A stretch of 64,000 bases of DNA from DAOTXN01 sp034435435 (GTDB lineage: Bacteria; Chloroflexota; Anaerolineae; S140-20), in assembly GCA_034435435.1 (NCBI GenBank), contig DAOTXN010000108.1, forward strand, positions 1 through 64,000, read 5' to 3'. The position numbers and the translations under genes were made by a program. The notes under the pieces are model-generated. The model was not told the origin of the DNA. It made no database searches and saw only the letters and a list, made by a program, of their open reading frames with translations. Shown piece after piece: positions 33,881 to 42,577 of the stretch; positions within the stretch are counted from its first letter, which is position 1; the number at the start of each line of letters is the position of its first letter.

Positions 33881-34525
33881 CTAATCTGTCTGCTCCGCCA
33901 TCGCCACCTCCGGCAACGCTGGCTTGGTGAAACGATCTTTGAACAACGCCCACAACGTTTCAAAGATGAGCTTCAAGTCCAACCAGAAAGACTGATTTTC
34001 AATGTATTCCATGTCCAGGACCACTTTGGGCGGCAGAACCTTCTCCAGATAATCGCGGTCGAGGGTTTCAGGGTTGGTCAGCATGTCTTCCTCGTGGCGA
34101 AATCTGATCTGGGTCACGCCGGTCATGCCCGGCTTGACCTGGAAAATCTTTTTCTGCTCGGCGGTGTAACGCTCGTAGTAATAGAGCGATTCGGGACGCG
34201 GCCCGACCATGCTCATGTCGCCCTTGAGCACGTTCCACAATTGCGGAAACTCGTCCAGGCGGGCCTGGCGCAACAGATGGCCCACGCGGGTAATGCGCGG
34301 GTCGCCGTCATACGTGACCGAGGGGCCGCGCTTTTCGGCGTCGGTCACCATGGTGCGAAACTTGTACATGGTGAACACCTTGCCGCCCTTGCCGACCCTT
34401 TTGCCGCCGTAGAAAATCGGGCCGGGCGAGCCTAGCTTGACCAGAATGGACACGATCAGAAAATACGGGCTGAGCACGATCAGCCCCAGCAAGGATGCCG
34501 TGATATCAAAAACGCGCTTCAACAT
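33881..34525 (-). CDS. Undecaprenyl-phosphate sugar-1-phosphate transferase
   Basis: A 214-residue short-form bacterial sugar transferase (WbaP/PglC core) that starts glycan assembly by moving a sugar-phosphate to undecaprenyl phosphate. An N-terminal membrane helix (FDITASLLGLIVLSPYFLIV) precedes KRVGKGGKVFTMYKFRTM, the catalytic DEFPQLWNVLKGDMSMVGPRPE, and PGMTGVTQ. The hydrophobic N-terminal half of WcaJ-type enzymes is absent. GGAGGTG precedes the start, 4 bases after the aminotransferase stop. Confidence 0.92.
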   Translation of the reverse strand: MLKRVFDITASLLGLIVLSPYFLIVSILVKLGSPGPIFYGGKRVGKGGKVFTMYKFRTMVTDAEKRGPSVTYDGDPRITRVGHLLRQARLDEFPQLWNVLKGDMSMVGPRPESLYYYERYTAEQKKIFQVKPGMTGVTQIRFRHEEDMLTNPETLDRDYLEKVLPPKVVLDMEYIENQSFWLDLKLIFETLWALFKDRFTKPALPEVAMAEQTD

Positions 34526-34528
34526 AGT

Positions 34529-35758
34529 TCACCTCCGATAAAGATTGACGATGCGTCTGACGGCTTCGATGACCGAGAAAACGTCCGCCTCGGTCATGCG
34601 GGTATAGAGCGGGAGCGAGATGGCGCCCTCGTACACGGTCTCGGCGACAGGAAAGTCACCCCGCGTATAACCGAAGGCCTTTTGGTAGTAGGGATGCAGG
34701 TGCAACGGGATAAAGTGCACCGATGTGCCGATGTTGTGTCGGCGCAGTTCGTCGATGAATTGCGCCCGATCGATGGTCAGCGCGCCCGGCGCGAGCCGCA
34801 GGACATACAAGTGCCAGGCGTGGGTCACGTCGGGCGACACAACGGGCGTGATCAACTCGGGCATCTCGGCAAAGGCGGCGGTGTACATGTCGGCGTAACG
34901 CTGGCGGAGCTCTCGGAAACGTTCCAGCCGGGCCAGTTGGTGCAGCCCCAGCGCAGCGCCCACGTCGGTCATGTTGTATTTGTAGCCGGGCGCGACCACT
35001 TCGTAGAACCACGAGCCGGCCGAGGTGTAGCGTTTCCAGGCGTCGCGGCTCATGCCGTGCAGCCCCCACACACGCATCTCGGCGGCCAGGTCCTCGTCGT
35101 CGGTGGTCAGCATGCCGCCTTCGCCGGTGGTCATGGTCTTGGTGGCATAAAAGCTAAAAGCAGTCACGTCGCCCAGCGTGCCGATGCGCCGGCCTTTGTA
35201 GACCGCGCCGGCAGCGTGGGCGGCGTCCTCGATCACCAGCAGGTTGTGACGGCGGGCCACGTCGAGAAGCTCGTCCATGCGGCAGGGATGCCCGGCCATG
35301 TGCACCGGGATGATGGCCCGGGTGCGCGGGGTGATCCTGGCCTCCACCTGAGCCGGGTCCAGGCCCATGTCGTCCTCACAGATGTCGGCCAGCACGGGTT
35401 TGGCCCGCTGGTGCACCACGACGTTGGCCGTGGCGCAAAAGGTGGTGGGCGAAGTAATCACCTCGTCGCCCTCGCCGATCCGGGCGGCGACCAGCGCCAG
35501 GTGCAGCGCAGCCGTGCACGAACTGACGGCCACGGCCTCGCGGCTGCCTATGTAATCGCGGAAGCGCGCCTCGAACTCTTTGGTTTTAGGCCCCACGCTC
35601 AGCCAGCCGGAGCGCAGCGTGTCTATCACTTCGTTGATTTCCTCCTCGCCCAGATCGGGTAGGGCAAAGGGCAAAAAAGTCTCGCGTACGGGCTGGCCGT
35701 CCGTTCCGAATGGCGCTTCCTGGATAATTGTCGCCGGTGATTTTACAGATTGTAACAT
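34529..35758 (-). CDS. DegT/DnrJ/EryC1/StrS-type sugar aminotransferase
   Basis: A 409-residue PLP enzyme that makes an aminodeoxy nucleotide sugar from a keto sugar. Fold type I features: SSCTAALHLALVAARIGEGD for cofactor phosphate binding, VIEDAAHAAGAVYKG with the ring-stacking Asp, and SFYATKTMTTGEGGM with the Schiff-base lysine. AAGGAGG precedes the ATG. Adjacent epimerase and sugar transferase genes imply an amino sugar in the surface glycan. Its free amine could be an acyl acceptor (see findings). Confidence 0.92.
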   Translation of the reverse strand: MLQSVKSPATIIQEAPFGTDGQPVRETFLPFALPDLGEEEINEVIDTLRSGWLSVGPKTKEFEARFRDYIGSREAVAVSSCTAALHLALVAARIGEGDEVITSPTTFCATANVVVHQRAKPVLADICEDDMGLDPAQVEARITPRTRAIIPVHMAGHPCRMDELLDVARRHNLLVIEDAAHAAGAVYKGRRIGTLGDVTAFSFYATKTMTTGEGGMLTTDDEDLAAEMRVWGLHGMSRDAWKRYTSAGSWFYEVVAPGYKYNMTDVGAALGLHQLARLERFRELRQRYADMYTAAFAEMPELITPVVSPDVTHAWHLYVLRLAPGALTIDRAQFIDELRRHNIGTSVHFIPLHLHPYYQKAFGYTRGDFPVAETVYEGAISLPLYTRMTEADVFSVIEAVRRIVNLYRR

Positions 35759-35773
35759 CGTTCACGTCCTCCT

Positions 35774-36988
35774 TTATGTGCTTGGGCTGGGGATCGGCTT
35801 GAGCACCCGCGCCGGATCGATGCGCATTCTCTCGCGCAGAAGCCGCCGGTATTCCGCGTCGGTTTTGTAAAAATACAGGCGCTCGTCGAAATGAGTCAAT
35901 GCCCGCTGGCGGGCCTTGCGTCCCATCTCGGCGGCCATTTCCGGATTGTTCAGCATTTTTTGGATGGCCGCGGCCAGCGCCGGCGCGTCGCGCATGGGGA
36001 CCAACAGGCCGGTCTGGCCGTCGATAATCACGTCCACGTTGCCGCGCACGCGGCTGGCGACCATCGGCTTGGCCATGGCGGCGCTTTCCATCAGGATGCG
36101 CGGAATACCTTCGGCGTAAGAGGGCAGCACTACCACGTCCATAAGACTGACCAGGACCGGAACGTCGTCGCGGAAGCCCAACAACATCACGTCCTCTTCC
36201 AGACCCAGCTCGCGGATTTTTCCCTCCGGCGAAACGGCGGTGGGCTTGTCTTTTTGCGACGAGCCGATAGCCAGGTAGCGCGCCTTGAGGCCCTGCGCTT
36301 TGAGCATGTGGGCCGCCTCTAGAAATTCAAAAATGCCTTTCTCGCGCACCAGCCGGGCCACGATGCCGATGACCGCCTCGTCGGGCGCGATGCCCAGGTT
36401 GGCCCGCAGCGCCGCTACCTCTGCCTCCGGCACGGCGCCGGGATAGAAACGACTGATGTCAATGCCGTTGCCCAGGTGGTGGATCTTGTCCGGCGGGCAC
36501 AGCTTGAGGCGCAGGGCCGTCTGGACGTCCTCCTCGTTTTGCGACAAAATCGAGTGGCAGCAGGCCGCCGCAACTTTTTCCACGCCCACGAAAAAGCGAT
36601 ACTGCAACGGACTCATGTCCTCGTGCAGATACAGGCCGCGGTGGGTGTGCACAATGACCGGCGTGCGGGCGATTTTGGCCGCCAGCCGCCCCAGCAGCCC
36701 TGGCTTGACCGTGCTGGTGTGCACGATGTCAAAGCGCTCCTGGCGAAAGTAACGCACCAGCCGCGTCACCGTCTTGAGGTCGGCCAGCGGGCTGATGCGC
36801 GGCTCGAACGGAATGACCTTGACGAAAATATCGTCCTGGATGACTGTGTCGTGCTGGATCCAACTGCCCGGATGGGAGACGACCGACACGTCGTAACCCT
36901 GTTCTTTTTGATAACGCAGATAATTGGCGATGTGAATTTTTAACCCCAGATCAAAATTTACCAGATGTACGAGCTTTATCTTGTCCAT
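35774..36988 (-). CDS. Family 4 glycosyltransferase
   Basis: A 404-residue GT-B enzyme. The N-terminal half (VHTSTVKPGLLGRLAAKIAR) binds acceptor. The C-terminal half has VARLVREKGIFEFLEAAHML and VVLPSYAEGIPRILMESAAM, the EX7E donor motif typical of GT4. It adds a sugar to a lipid-linked intermediate at the inner membrane face. AGAGGAAAAC precedes the start. It is downstream of the flippase gene in the same run. Confidence 0.92.
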   Translation of the reverse strand: MDKIKLVHLVNFDLGLKIHIANYLRYQKEQGYDVSVVSHPGSWIQHDTVIQDDIFVKVIPFEPRISPLADLKTVTRLVRYFRQERFDIVHTSTVKPGLLGRLAAKIARTPVIVHTHRGLYLHEDMSPLQYRFFVGVEKVAAACCHSILSQNEEDVQTALRLKLCPPDKIHHLGNGIDISRFYPGAVPEAEVAALRANLGIAPDEAVIGIVARLVREKGIFEFLEAAHMLKAQGLKARYLAIGSSQKDKPTAVSPEGKIRELGLEEDVMLLGFRDDVPVLVSLMDVVVLPSYAEGIPRILMESAAMAKPMVASRVRGNVDVIIDGQTGLLVPMRDAPALAAAIQKMLNNPEMAAEMGRKARQRALTHFDERLYFYKTDAEYRRLLRERMRIDPARVLKPIPSPST

Positions 36989-37020
36989 TGTTTTCCTCTC
37001 TGCAAACCAAATGACTCACT

Positions 37021-38520
37021 TTATTCCGGCGGCGTCAAGTAAAGCGCCCGCTGTAATCTGCGCGGGATGCGGTGGGCCACTTTACTGGCCGTGAGCAAAA
37101 AGCCGAGTTCCTTCGGCGTGACCACCCGCAGCGGCAACGCCAACGCCGCATAGATCACCACTCCCAGCGGCAATGTCATCCACAGCGGCCACACCCTCAC
37201 CACCAGCAGCGCCCCGGCGGTCAAAAGCGCGGCCAGAAATGGCCCGACAAGCATTTCCAGGTTGAACGGATTCGGTAGTCGCGTGCGCACAAAGGTATAC
37301 AGCAGCACAAAAAAACCAATCTCGGTGAGTACGCTGGAAACGGCCGCGCCCATGATGCCGTAGCGGGGGATGGCGAACAGATTGACTATGACGTTAAAGG
37401 CGGCCATCGACGCCGTAGCGATGGCCCGGCGCGTTTCCAGGTTGATGGCCGTCAGCGTAATCGCCATCGTATTATCCACGAACCGCAAAACAATGGCGGC
37501 CGTCAGCACTTGAAAGGCGGGCACCGACAGATTAAAGTCAGGACCATAGACGGCCAGAATAACCTGGCCGCCCAACACCAGGCTCACGGCCGTTATCAAC
37601 GCGCCGATCATGGTCTGGTATTTCAAGGCCTGTCTCACATAGCTCACGACTCCCTCTTTGATCACCGGGTATTGATTGGCGACCAACGGCAACATCGCCA
37701 GGTTATAAAAACGGGCCAGGACGTTCAGGCGGTAAAAGAGGGTGCTGGAGACTTCGTAATAACCCACCGCCACATTGCCTTTGATATAGGACAACATCAG
37801 CACGTCAATGCGGGCAAACACCGGCGACAGGGCGATGTTGACGGCAAAGGGCAGGGTCTTGCGCCCCAGCGTCTTCATCAAGGACCAGTCCAGACCCAGC
37901 CGGGGGGCCTTACCCCACAGTCGCCAATAGATCTGGGCGCTGGCGATCAGGCTGATAAAGCGCGACAGAATGTAAATCACAAACAGCGCCAAGAAAGGCA
38001 GTCGCAGAAAAAGGACGATCCCGCCGACCACCAGGAAGGCAAATTCCTGGATGACGATGGCCAGCGCCCCTAGTTCCATGCGCTCGTAACCGCTAAAGGC
38101 CGCCACGTACAGATTGCCCAGGGTATCGAGCATCATGGCGATAGCAGACAACACGATGGCCATGACCAACTGGTCTCCATAGCCCAGCAAGGTCGCTGTC
38201 AGACCCATCGCCCCGACGCTAAAGATGCCAAATACCACCCCCAGGGTGAGGCTGTTTTCCACGTAGGCGTGGACACGCTCTCGCTTTTGGGCGATCTCGC
38301 GCACCAGGAGCATGGTCAATCCCATATTGTTAAGAAAGCCCAGCGTCAACGTAAACGTCATCACAAAGGAGAAATCGCCGACTTGCTCAACGCCCTGAGC
38401 GCGCGCGATGACGATCACGATCAGGAGCTTGGATATCAGCGTCGCTCCCATGCGCACGATCTGCGCGATTGCGTTTTTGGCTACCCGCCGGGTTGTTTTT
38501 ACGGTCGAGTCGTTTGGCAT
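37021..38520 (-). CDS. Polysaccharide flippase (Wzx/MOP family)
   Basis: A 499-residue protein with about 12-14 membrane helices, the MOP exporter layout (VAKNAIAQIVRMGATLISKL, VGDFSFVMTFTLTLGFLNNM, VAVGYYEVSSTLFYRLNVLA). It flips the lipid-linked oligosaccharide across the membrane. I start at the ATG at 38520, with GGAAGG upstream, rather than the TTG six codons earlier. It pairs with the Wzz-like and ligase-like genes. Confidence 0.9.
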   Translation of the reverse strand: MPNDSTVKTTRRVAKNAIAQIVRMGATLISKLLIVIVIARAQGVEQVGDFSFVMTFTLTLGFLNNMGLTMLLVREIAQKRERVHAYVENSLTLGVVFGIFSVGAMGLTATLLGYGDQLVMAIVLSAIAMMLDTLGNLYVAAFSGYERMELGALAIVIQEFAFLVVGGIVLFLRLPFLALFVIYILSRFISLIASAQIYWRLWGKAPRLGLDWSLMKTLGRKTLPFAVNIALSPVFARIDVLMLSYIKGNVAVGYYEVSSTLFYRLNVLARFYNLAMLPLVANQYPVIKEGVVSYVRQALKYQTMIGALITAVSLVLGGQVILAVYGPDFNLSVPAFQVLTAAIVLRFVDNTMAITLTAINLETRRAIATASMAAFNVIVNLFAIPRYGIMGAAVSSVLTEIGFFVLLYTFVRTRLPNPFNLEMLVGPFLAALLTAGALLVVRVWPLWMTLPLGVVIYAALALPLRVVTPKELGFLLTASKVAHRIPRRLQRALYLTPPE

Positions 38521-38542
38521 CTCTAATCGTCCTTCCAAAGAG

Positions 38543-38594
38543 GGCGGGTTTCCAAACCCGCCGTCTGGATGGCAGGTTTGAAACCTGCCCTACC
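38543..38594. repeat. Two GTAGGGC-family hairpins
   Basis: GGCGGGTTT/AAACCCGCC (38543-38562) and GGCAGGTTT/AAACCTGCC (38571-38589), the second followed by CTACC. They lie between the flippase gene and the upstream lipoprotein gene. Confidence 0.6.
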
Positions 38595-38606
38595 GAATCT
38601 CCCCCA

Positions 38607-39683
38607 TCAGGGCAAGCACGAACGGACAGTACGCGCTCTGGCTATCTGACTGATCTCTGCGAACGCAGCGGCGACACTGGCGTCTTGCACATAGCCCGGG
38701 TCGTACTTCCACATCAACAGCCCGCACACCGAAGGCTCGGACGCGAACAGATCGCCCCATTCTTTGAGCTGCGCTGCCGTCACCGGGCTGCGGTTATTGC
38801 CCCCCAAGATGTTGATGCTGAGCACCAATCCCAGTTGCGCCTGCCGGGCGGCCGCCACTTCCTCTCTCAGCCAGGTCATAACGTCGCCGCGCTGCGTCGT
38901 GTATTGAGCGAAAGCAAAATCCAGCGCCGACCACGGCGCGCCGCCCTGCAAAAAGCTGGCCGGGCCCCCCACCCCCACCGGCAGCGTCGGCCAGAGTTCC
39001 TTGCTATAGGCCGCCGCCGCTTCGATGTCCGCAAACGGCGCCGGCTTGCCGTTCCAGTTGCTGGGGTCTTGCGGTTCGTCAAACATCAAGTGACCCAGGA
39101 TCGTCCCATCTGCCACGTAGGAGGCCAAGTCAACGCTTTTATACGCGTCCAGGCGCTCCTTGAAACGGGACACCGAAAAGGCCCCGTCCGATTCCTGGTA
39201 CCCCGGTCGGCCGCCGGCCAGATTGATGATCAAACGAATGCCGGCCTTGCGGGCGGCCTCGAGTGTGGCGGTGGCTGTATCGGGTCTCAAGGCGGCAAAA
39301 GAACCAGTAAAGGGTGAATTACTATACTCGGCTTCCGGTAGATGAAACGGGCCAAACAACAAATCCTGGTTAAAGCCAGGCGCCTCGCTCTGCGGCGTGG
39401 GCGACGTCTCAGGAGCAGGCGCGACCGTGGCGACCGGCGACGGGCTGGCGATCTGTACGGGCGTGACCTCCGGGCCTGTGGCTGTCGTGGCAGTGGGCGG
39501 CGGGCTGACTGTCGGCATGAGCGTGGGCGCCGCCGGCGTAGCGACCACAGGTGTGTGCGTCGGGACGAGCGGCGGGGGCGTCGGTGTGGTGGTCCGGTCG
39601 CAGCCAACCAGCAGCAACACCAGGACGAACAGGGACGTCAGGAGAATAGTTTTTCGGCGCAGTTGTGTGTTAGTCTTGATCAT
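38607..39683 (-). CDS. TIM-barrel-like lipoprotein with low-complexity stalk
   Basis: A 358-residue protein with lipobox (VLLLVGC, about residue 27), a Thr/Pro/Val-rich stalk to about residue 105 and a barrel-like domain: LRPDTATATLEAARKAGIRL, LGHLMFDEPQDPSNW, FLQGGAPWSALDFAFAQYTT, RGDVMTWLREEV and LLMWKYDPGY. It is related to the secreted protein at 30028. DEP replaces NEP at the presumed acid position. The start follows the Wzz stop by 5 bases; the ATG at 39683 directly precedes the signal peptide. It may act on or bind the exported glycan. Confidence 0.65.
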   Translation of the reverse strand: MIKTNTQLRRKTILLTSLFVLVLLLVGCDRTTTPTPPPLVPTHTPVVATPAAPTLMPTVSPPPTATTATGPEVTPVQIASPSPVATVAPAPETSPTPQSEAPGFNQDLLFGPFHLPEAEYSNSPFTGSFAALRPDTATATLEAARKAGIRLIINLAGGRPGYQESDGAFSVSRFKERLDAYKSVDLASYVADGTILGHLMFDEPQDPSNWNGKPAPFADIEAAAAYSKELWPTLPVGVGGPASFLQGGAPWSALDFAFAQYTTQRGDVMTWLREEVAAARQAQLGLVLSINILGGNNRSPVTAAQLKEWGDLFASEPSVCGLLMWKYDPGYVQDASVAAAFAEISQIARARTVRSCLP

Positions 39684-39688
39684 ATTCC

Positions 39689-41017
39689 TCACTCCATCAA
39701 GATCGCGCCCCATAGATTATCCTGCGCCATCTGCAAGACGTCCTGCGCGTCGCTGGCGGCCTGCATGCGCGTCCGTCCCGCCTTGAGCGTCAACAGTACG
39801 CCATGGGCCTGGTGAGCCAAAATTGCGCTCCCACCTCCCGCCAGGATGGGGGGAGCGTTTACCACGATGGCATCCGCGCAATGCGACAGCTCGTTCATGA
39901 CCCGTTCGAGCGTCTGCGAATACAGACCTTCGTAGGTGTTTTCCTGCGCGTTCCCTATCGGAAGCAGGCTCAGACCCGGCACGTCGGTCGGTCGCAGGGC
40001 TGTGGGAATGTCGTTGATGGCGAGCCGCCCGTCAAGCAGGTCGGCCAGACCGGGTTGTCGCGCTCCTTTGAACCATTTCCCCGGCAGCGGCGCAGCAGAA
40101 TCGGCGTCCACCAGCAGCACCCGGTCGCCGGTCCTGGCCCAAGTCGTCGCCAGATTGGCTGCCACCAGCCCTTTATCCCGCCGTTCGGTGGTCGTTGGAC
40201 TGGTCACCAGCACGACAGGCGGTTTGGGATGCGGGTTCGGCAGCAGCTCCAGCACGTCAAAGTGACGGCGACAGTTTTGCATCAGCGGCCACCAGGAAGC
40301 CTCTTGCAATGCCCTACGCCAGGCCGGGAGCTTGCGTTCGCTGCGGCGTTGCCGCCAACCTCTCAACCTGGGCCGAGATCGAATCGTCGCCAGCACCGGC
40401 AAACCCGTGCGCCGTTTCAGCTCTTCCATCGAAAAGACCGGCTCGCGCAGAAATTCAACGATCATAGCCAGCCCGCCGGTGAGCAAAAAGAACAACACGC
40501 CGGCCACAATCGGGAGCAACATAAAGGTGAGGCTGCGATTGGTGGGCACCTCGGCGTCTTCGACCAGCAGGACAAAGTTACGCACAGCCCGCGGTGAGTA
40601 GACAATGAGCTGTCGAGCGGTCTCATTGGCGACGTCGGCGGCCCGCTTGGCGTTATTGTCCAGCGCGGTGATCTCGATGAGCTGCGTCCCCTCGACCACC
40701 TCGGCGCTGACTTGGGACGATAAATCGTCGGTCGTCATGTCCAGACCCAGGGCGTCGATCACCGCTTGCAACACCGGCCTGCGCGTGGCTAGGTCGGCGT
40801 AGGTCTCTGAGAACTGGTCGGCCAGCACGCGATAGTCCAGGTTGTCTTCCACGGTAGCCACGTCGCCGCCGATCATGACGGTCGCCGACGCCTGGTAGAG
40901 CGGGATAAAACCCGTGGCCTTGTTAGCCATGAAGGCCAGGATGCCTCCAGCGATGCCCACCAGCAGGCTGATCCACACATATTTCTTGACGATTCGGATA
41001 TAGTCTTTCAGTTCCAT
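39689..41017 (-). CDS. Wzz chain-length determinant fused to BY-kinase-like ATPase with degenerate P-loop
   Basis: A 442-residue protein. Residues 1-185 are the Wzz part: membrane helices at about 15-33 and 165-185 bracket an extracytoplasmic coiled region (ADQFSETYADLATRRPVLQA). Then comes a Wzc/CpsD-like domain with VLLVDADSAAPLPGKWFKGA (Walker A') and GLADLLDG. The usual GEGKS/T P-loop is replaced by TTERRDKGLVAANLATTWA and there is no C-terminal tyrosine cluster (it ends WGAILME). ATP binding and autophosphorylation may be lost, leaving a scaffold that controls chain length. Confidence 0.82.
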   Translation of the reverse strand: MELKDYIRIVKKYVWISLLVGIAGGILAFMANKATGFIPLYQASATVMIGGDVATVEDNLDYRVLADQFSETYADLATRRPVLQAVIDALGLDMTTDDLSSQVSAEVVEGTQLIEITALDNNAKRAADVANETARQLIVYSPRAVRNFVLLVEDAEVPTNRSLTFMLLPIVAGVLFFLLTGGLAMIVEFLREPVFSMEELKRRTGLPVLATIRSRPRLRGWRQRRSERKLPAWRRALQEASWWPLMQNCRRHFDVLELLPNPHPKPPVVLVTSPTTTERRDKGLVAANLATTWARTGDRVLLVDADSAAPLPGKWFKGARQPGLADLLDGRLAINDIPTALRPTDVPGLSLLPIGNAQENTYEGLYSQTLERVMNELSHCADAIVVNAPPILAGGGSAILAHQAHGVLLTLKAGRTRMQAASDAQDVLQMAQDNLWGAILME

Positions 41018-41098
41018 GTAATGTTCCCCTTGTCATCCCTGGCCGCTGCCGGCGTTGTTTCCAGCGCGACCAGTTGATTTATTTACCCTTCACGCCAG

Positions 41099-41215
41099 CT
41101 AGCAGTCTGTCGGAGAGGCGTCATTTAGCCCCTTGTGGGCGTCCAAAATGGGCGCAAACCTAGCAAAAAACGGGCACAAGGCCCTATATTACAGGGTTCT
41201 CCGACAGGCTGCTAG
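41099..41215. repeat. MITE-like element copy 2
   Basis: This 117-base element runs from CTAGCAGTCTGTCGGAGA to TCTCCGACAGGCTGCTAG. It is nearly the reverse complement of copy 1 at 2210. It sits between the Wzz and O-antigen-ligase genes. Confidence 0.75.
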
Positions 41216-42482
41216 GGCGTGCGAAAGGTCCAATGAAGCGGGGTCTATCCCCGACCGCGAGTACCTCCGGTCGTGAGTGCGCCTCCGCTCGTACCAGTTG
41301 ATAGTACACAAAGATCAAAGCAAAAAGCAGCCACACCGGTCTGCCGTGCGTGGTCTCGTGGACGGTTCCCATGATGGACAATCCCAGGACCCCGCCCAGC
41401 AGCGCCCCGATGGCCAGGCGGACGGGCCAGTCGCGGGTGGAGCGGGCCGTCAGAGCCATCCAGAATAGCACTTCACCATACACGAGCATCAACCCGATAA
41501 AGCCCAGCGGGCCGCGCTCGGAGATAAAGGCCACGTAATCGCTGTGCGCCCCAATGACCGCCACCGAACCCGTCACGTTCGGCCCGATCCCCAGCGGGTA
41601 TTCCGCCATGAGGCCGACCGAAGTGTCCCACAAGGCCAGGCGCTTGTCCAATTTATGACCTGCGCGACTCAACTCAAAGAGCAAAGTCCCCTGATCTTGT
41701 GAACTCAAGAACGACGAGAGCAAAGGCAGGCTGAGAATGACGATCACAGTCAACAACGTGCCGACCCCCAGGGCGAACAGGTTGTTTCGACCGCGTTGGT
41801 GCAGCCAGTACAGCCCCGCTACGATTACCCCGACCAACGTGCCGCCCATCGCGCCCATCGAGCCGGTGGCAACGATGGCCAGAGCATACAAGCCCAGGAA
41901 CCCCAGTCGCACCAACATGTTGCGAAAGGGAGGCAGCGCCAGAAAGATGAAAAAAACCAGCATGATGTAGCCGCCAGCAGCGTTGGCGTTGACAAAAGTC
42001 CCCACCGCCCGCGCTTCGGCCCCGCTGCCCACAGTGCCCAAGGCGGCGGCTTTGGCGCTAAATCCGCCGATGGCCGACAGGTGGATGCCGACGCGGTCAA
42101 GCATGATAATCGTTGATTCGGCGGCGGCGACGATGGCCCAGGCTTTGACAACACCTTGCAACCCGCTGCGCTCGGTGATCGCATTGGCAACCGTTAGAAG
42201 CATCAAAAACAGATAGACTTCTTGCAACAGCGCCTTCCCCACCGCCATGAAATCCAGTCCCGAAAGCGCGCCGATCAGACTGCCCACCAGGATCACATAG
42301 CTGGGGAACAGCAACGGGAAGCGCACGTGCATGCGTTGGCGCCATATCACAGGCCAGGACGTGACCATGAAAATCACCATGAAGGCATCGCCCGGCCCGA
42401 GACCGGAAACGAGAAACTTTTCCAGGGGCATGAACGCCAGAAACGCAATTAAGCACAATTGTCCCAGTTTACCGTTTACCAC
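41184..42482 (-). CDS. O-antigen ligase/polymerase-like membrane protein
   Basis: A 432-residue protein with about 11 membrane helices and a large periplasmic loop in the second half (LALWDTSVGLMAEYPLGIGPNVTGS, then HSDYVAFISERGPLGFIGLM). The G-x-GPN and HSD-type loop motifs are typical of the WaaL/Wzy clan. It joins or polymerises lipid-linked glycan. The start is a GTG at 42482 with GGGAG upstream. The last about 10 codons overlap the right inverted repeat of the MITE-like element, so the insertion probably set the present C-terminus. Confidence 0.82.
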   Translation of the reverse strand: MVNGKLGQLCLIAFLAFMPLEKFLVSGLGPGDAFMVIFMVTSWPVIWRQRMHVRFPLLFPSYVILVGSLIGALSGLDFMAVGKALLQEVYLFLMLLTVANAITERSGLQGVVKAWAIVAAAESTIIMLDRVGIHLSAIGGFSAKAAALGTVGSGAEARAVGTFVNANAAGGYIMLVFFIFLALPPFRNMLVRLGFLGLYALAIVATGSMGAMGGTLVGVIVAGLYWLHQRGRNNLFALGVGTLLTVIVILSLPLLSSFLSSQDQGTLLFELSRAGHKLDKRLALWDTSVGLMAEYPLGIGPNVTGSVAVIGAHSDYVAFISERGPLGFIGLMLVYGEVLFWMALTARSTRDWPVRLAIGALLGGVLGLSIMGTVHETTHGRPVWLLFALIFVYYQLVRAEAHSRPEVLAVGDRPRFIGPFARPSSLSENPVI

Positions 42483-42514
42483 GATCCGCGACTCCCTGTG
42501 ATAGTGTTGATGAC

Positions 42515-42561
42515 CACGGATTTCACAGATGACACGGATTTTTTGATCGGTGAAATCCGTG
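42515..42561. repeat. CACGGATTTCAC inverted repeat
   Basis: CACGGATTTCAC (42515-42526) and GTGAAATCCGTG (42550-42561) are perfect 12-base arms. A related but different element is at 49432-49496. It separates the ligase and sulfatase-like genes. Confidence 0.55.
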
Positions 42562-42577
42562 TCATGTGTGGTATATC

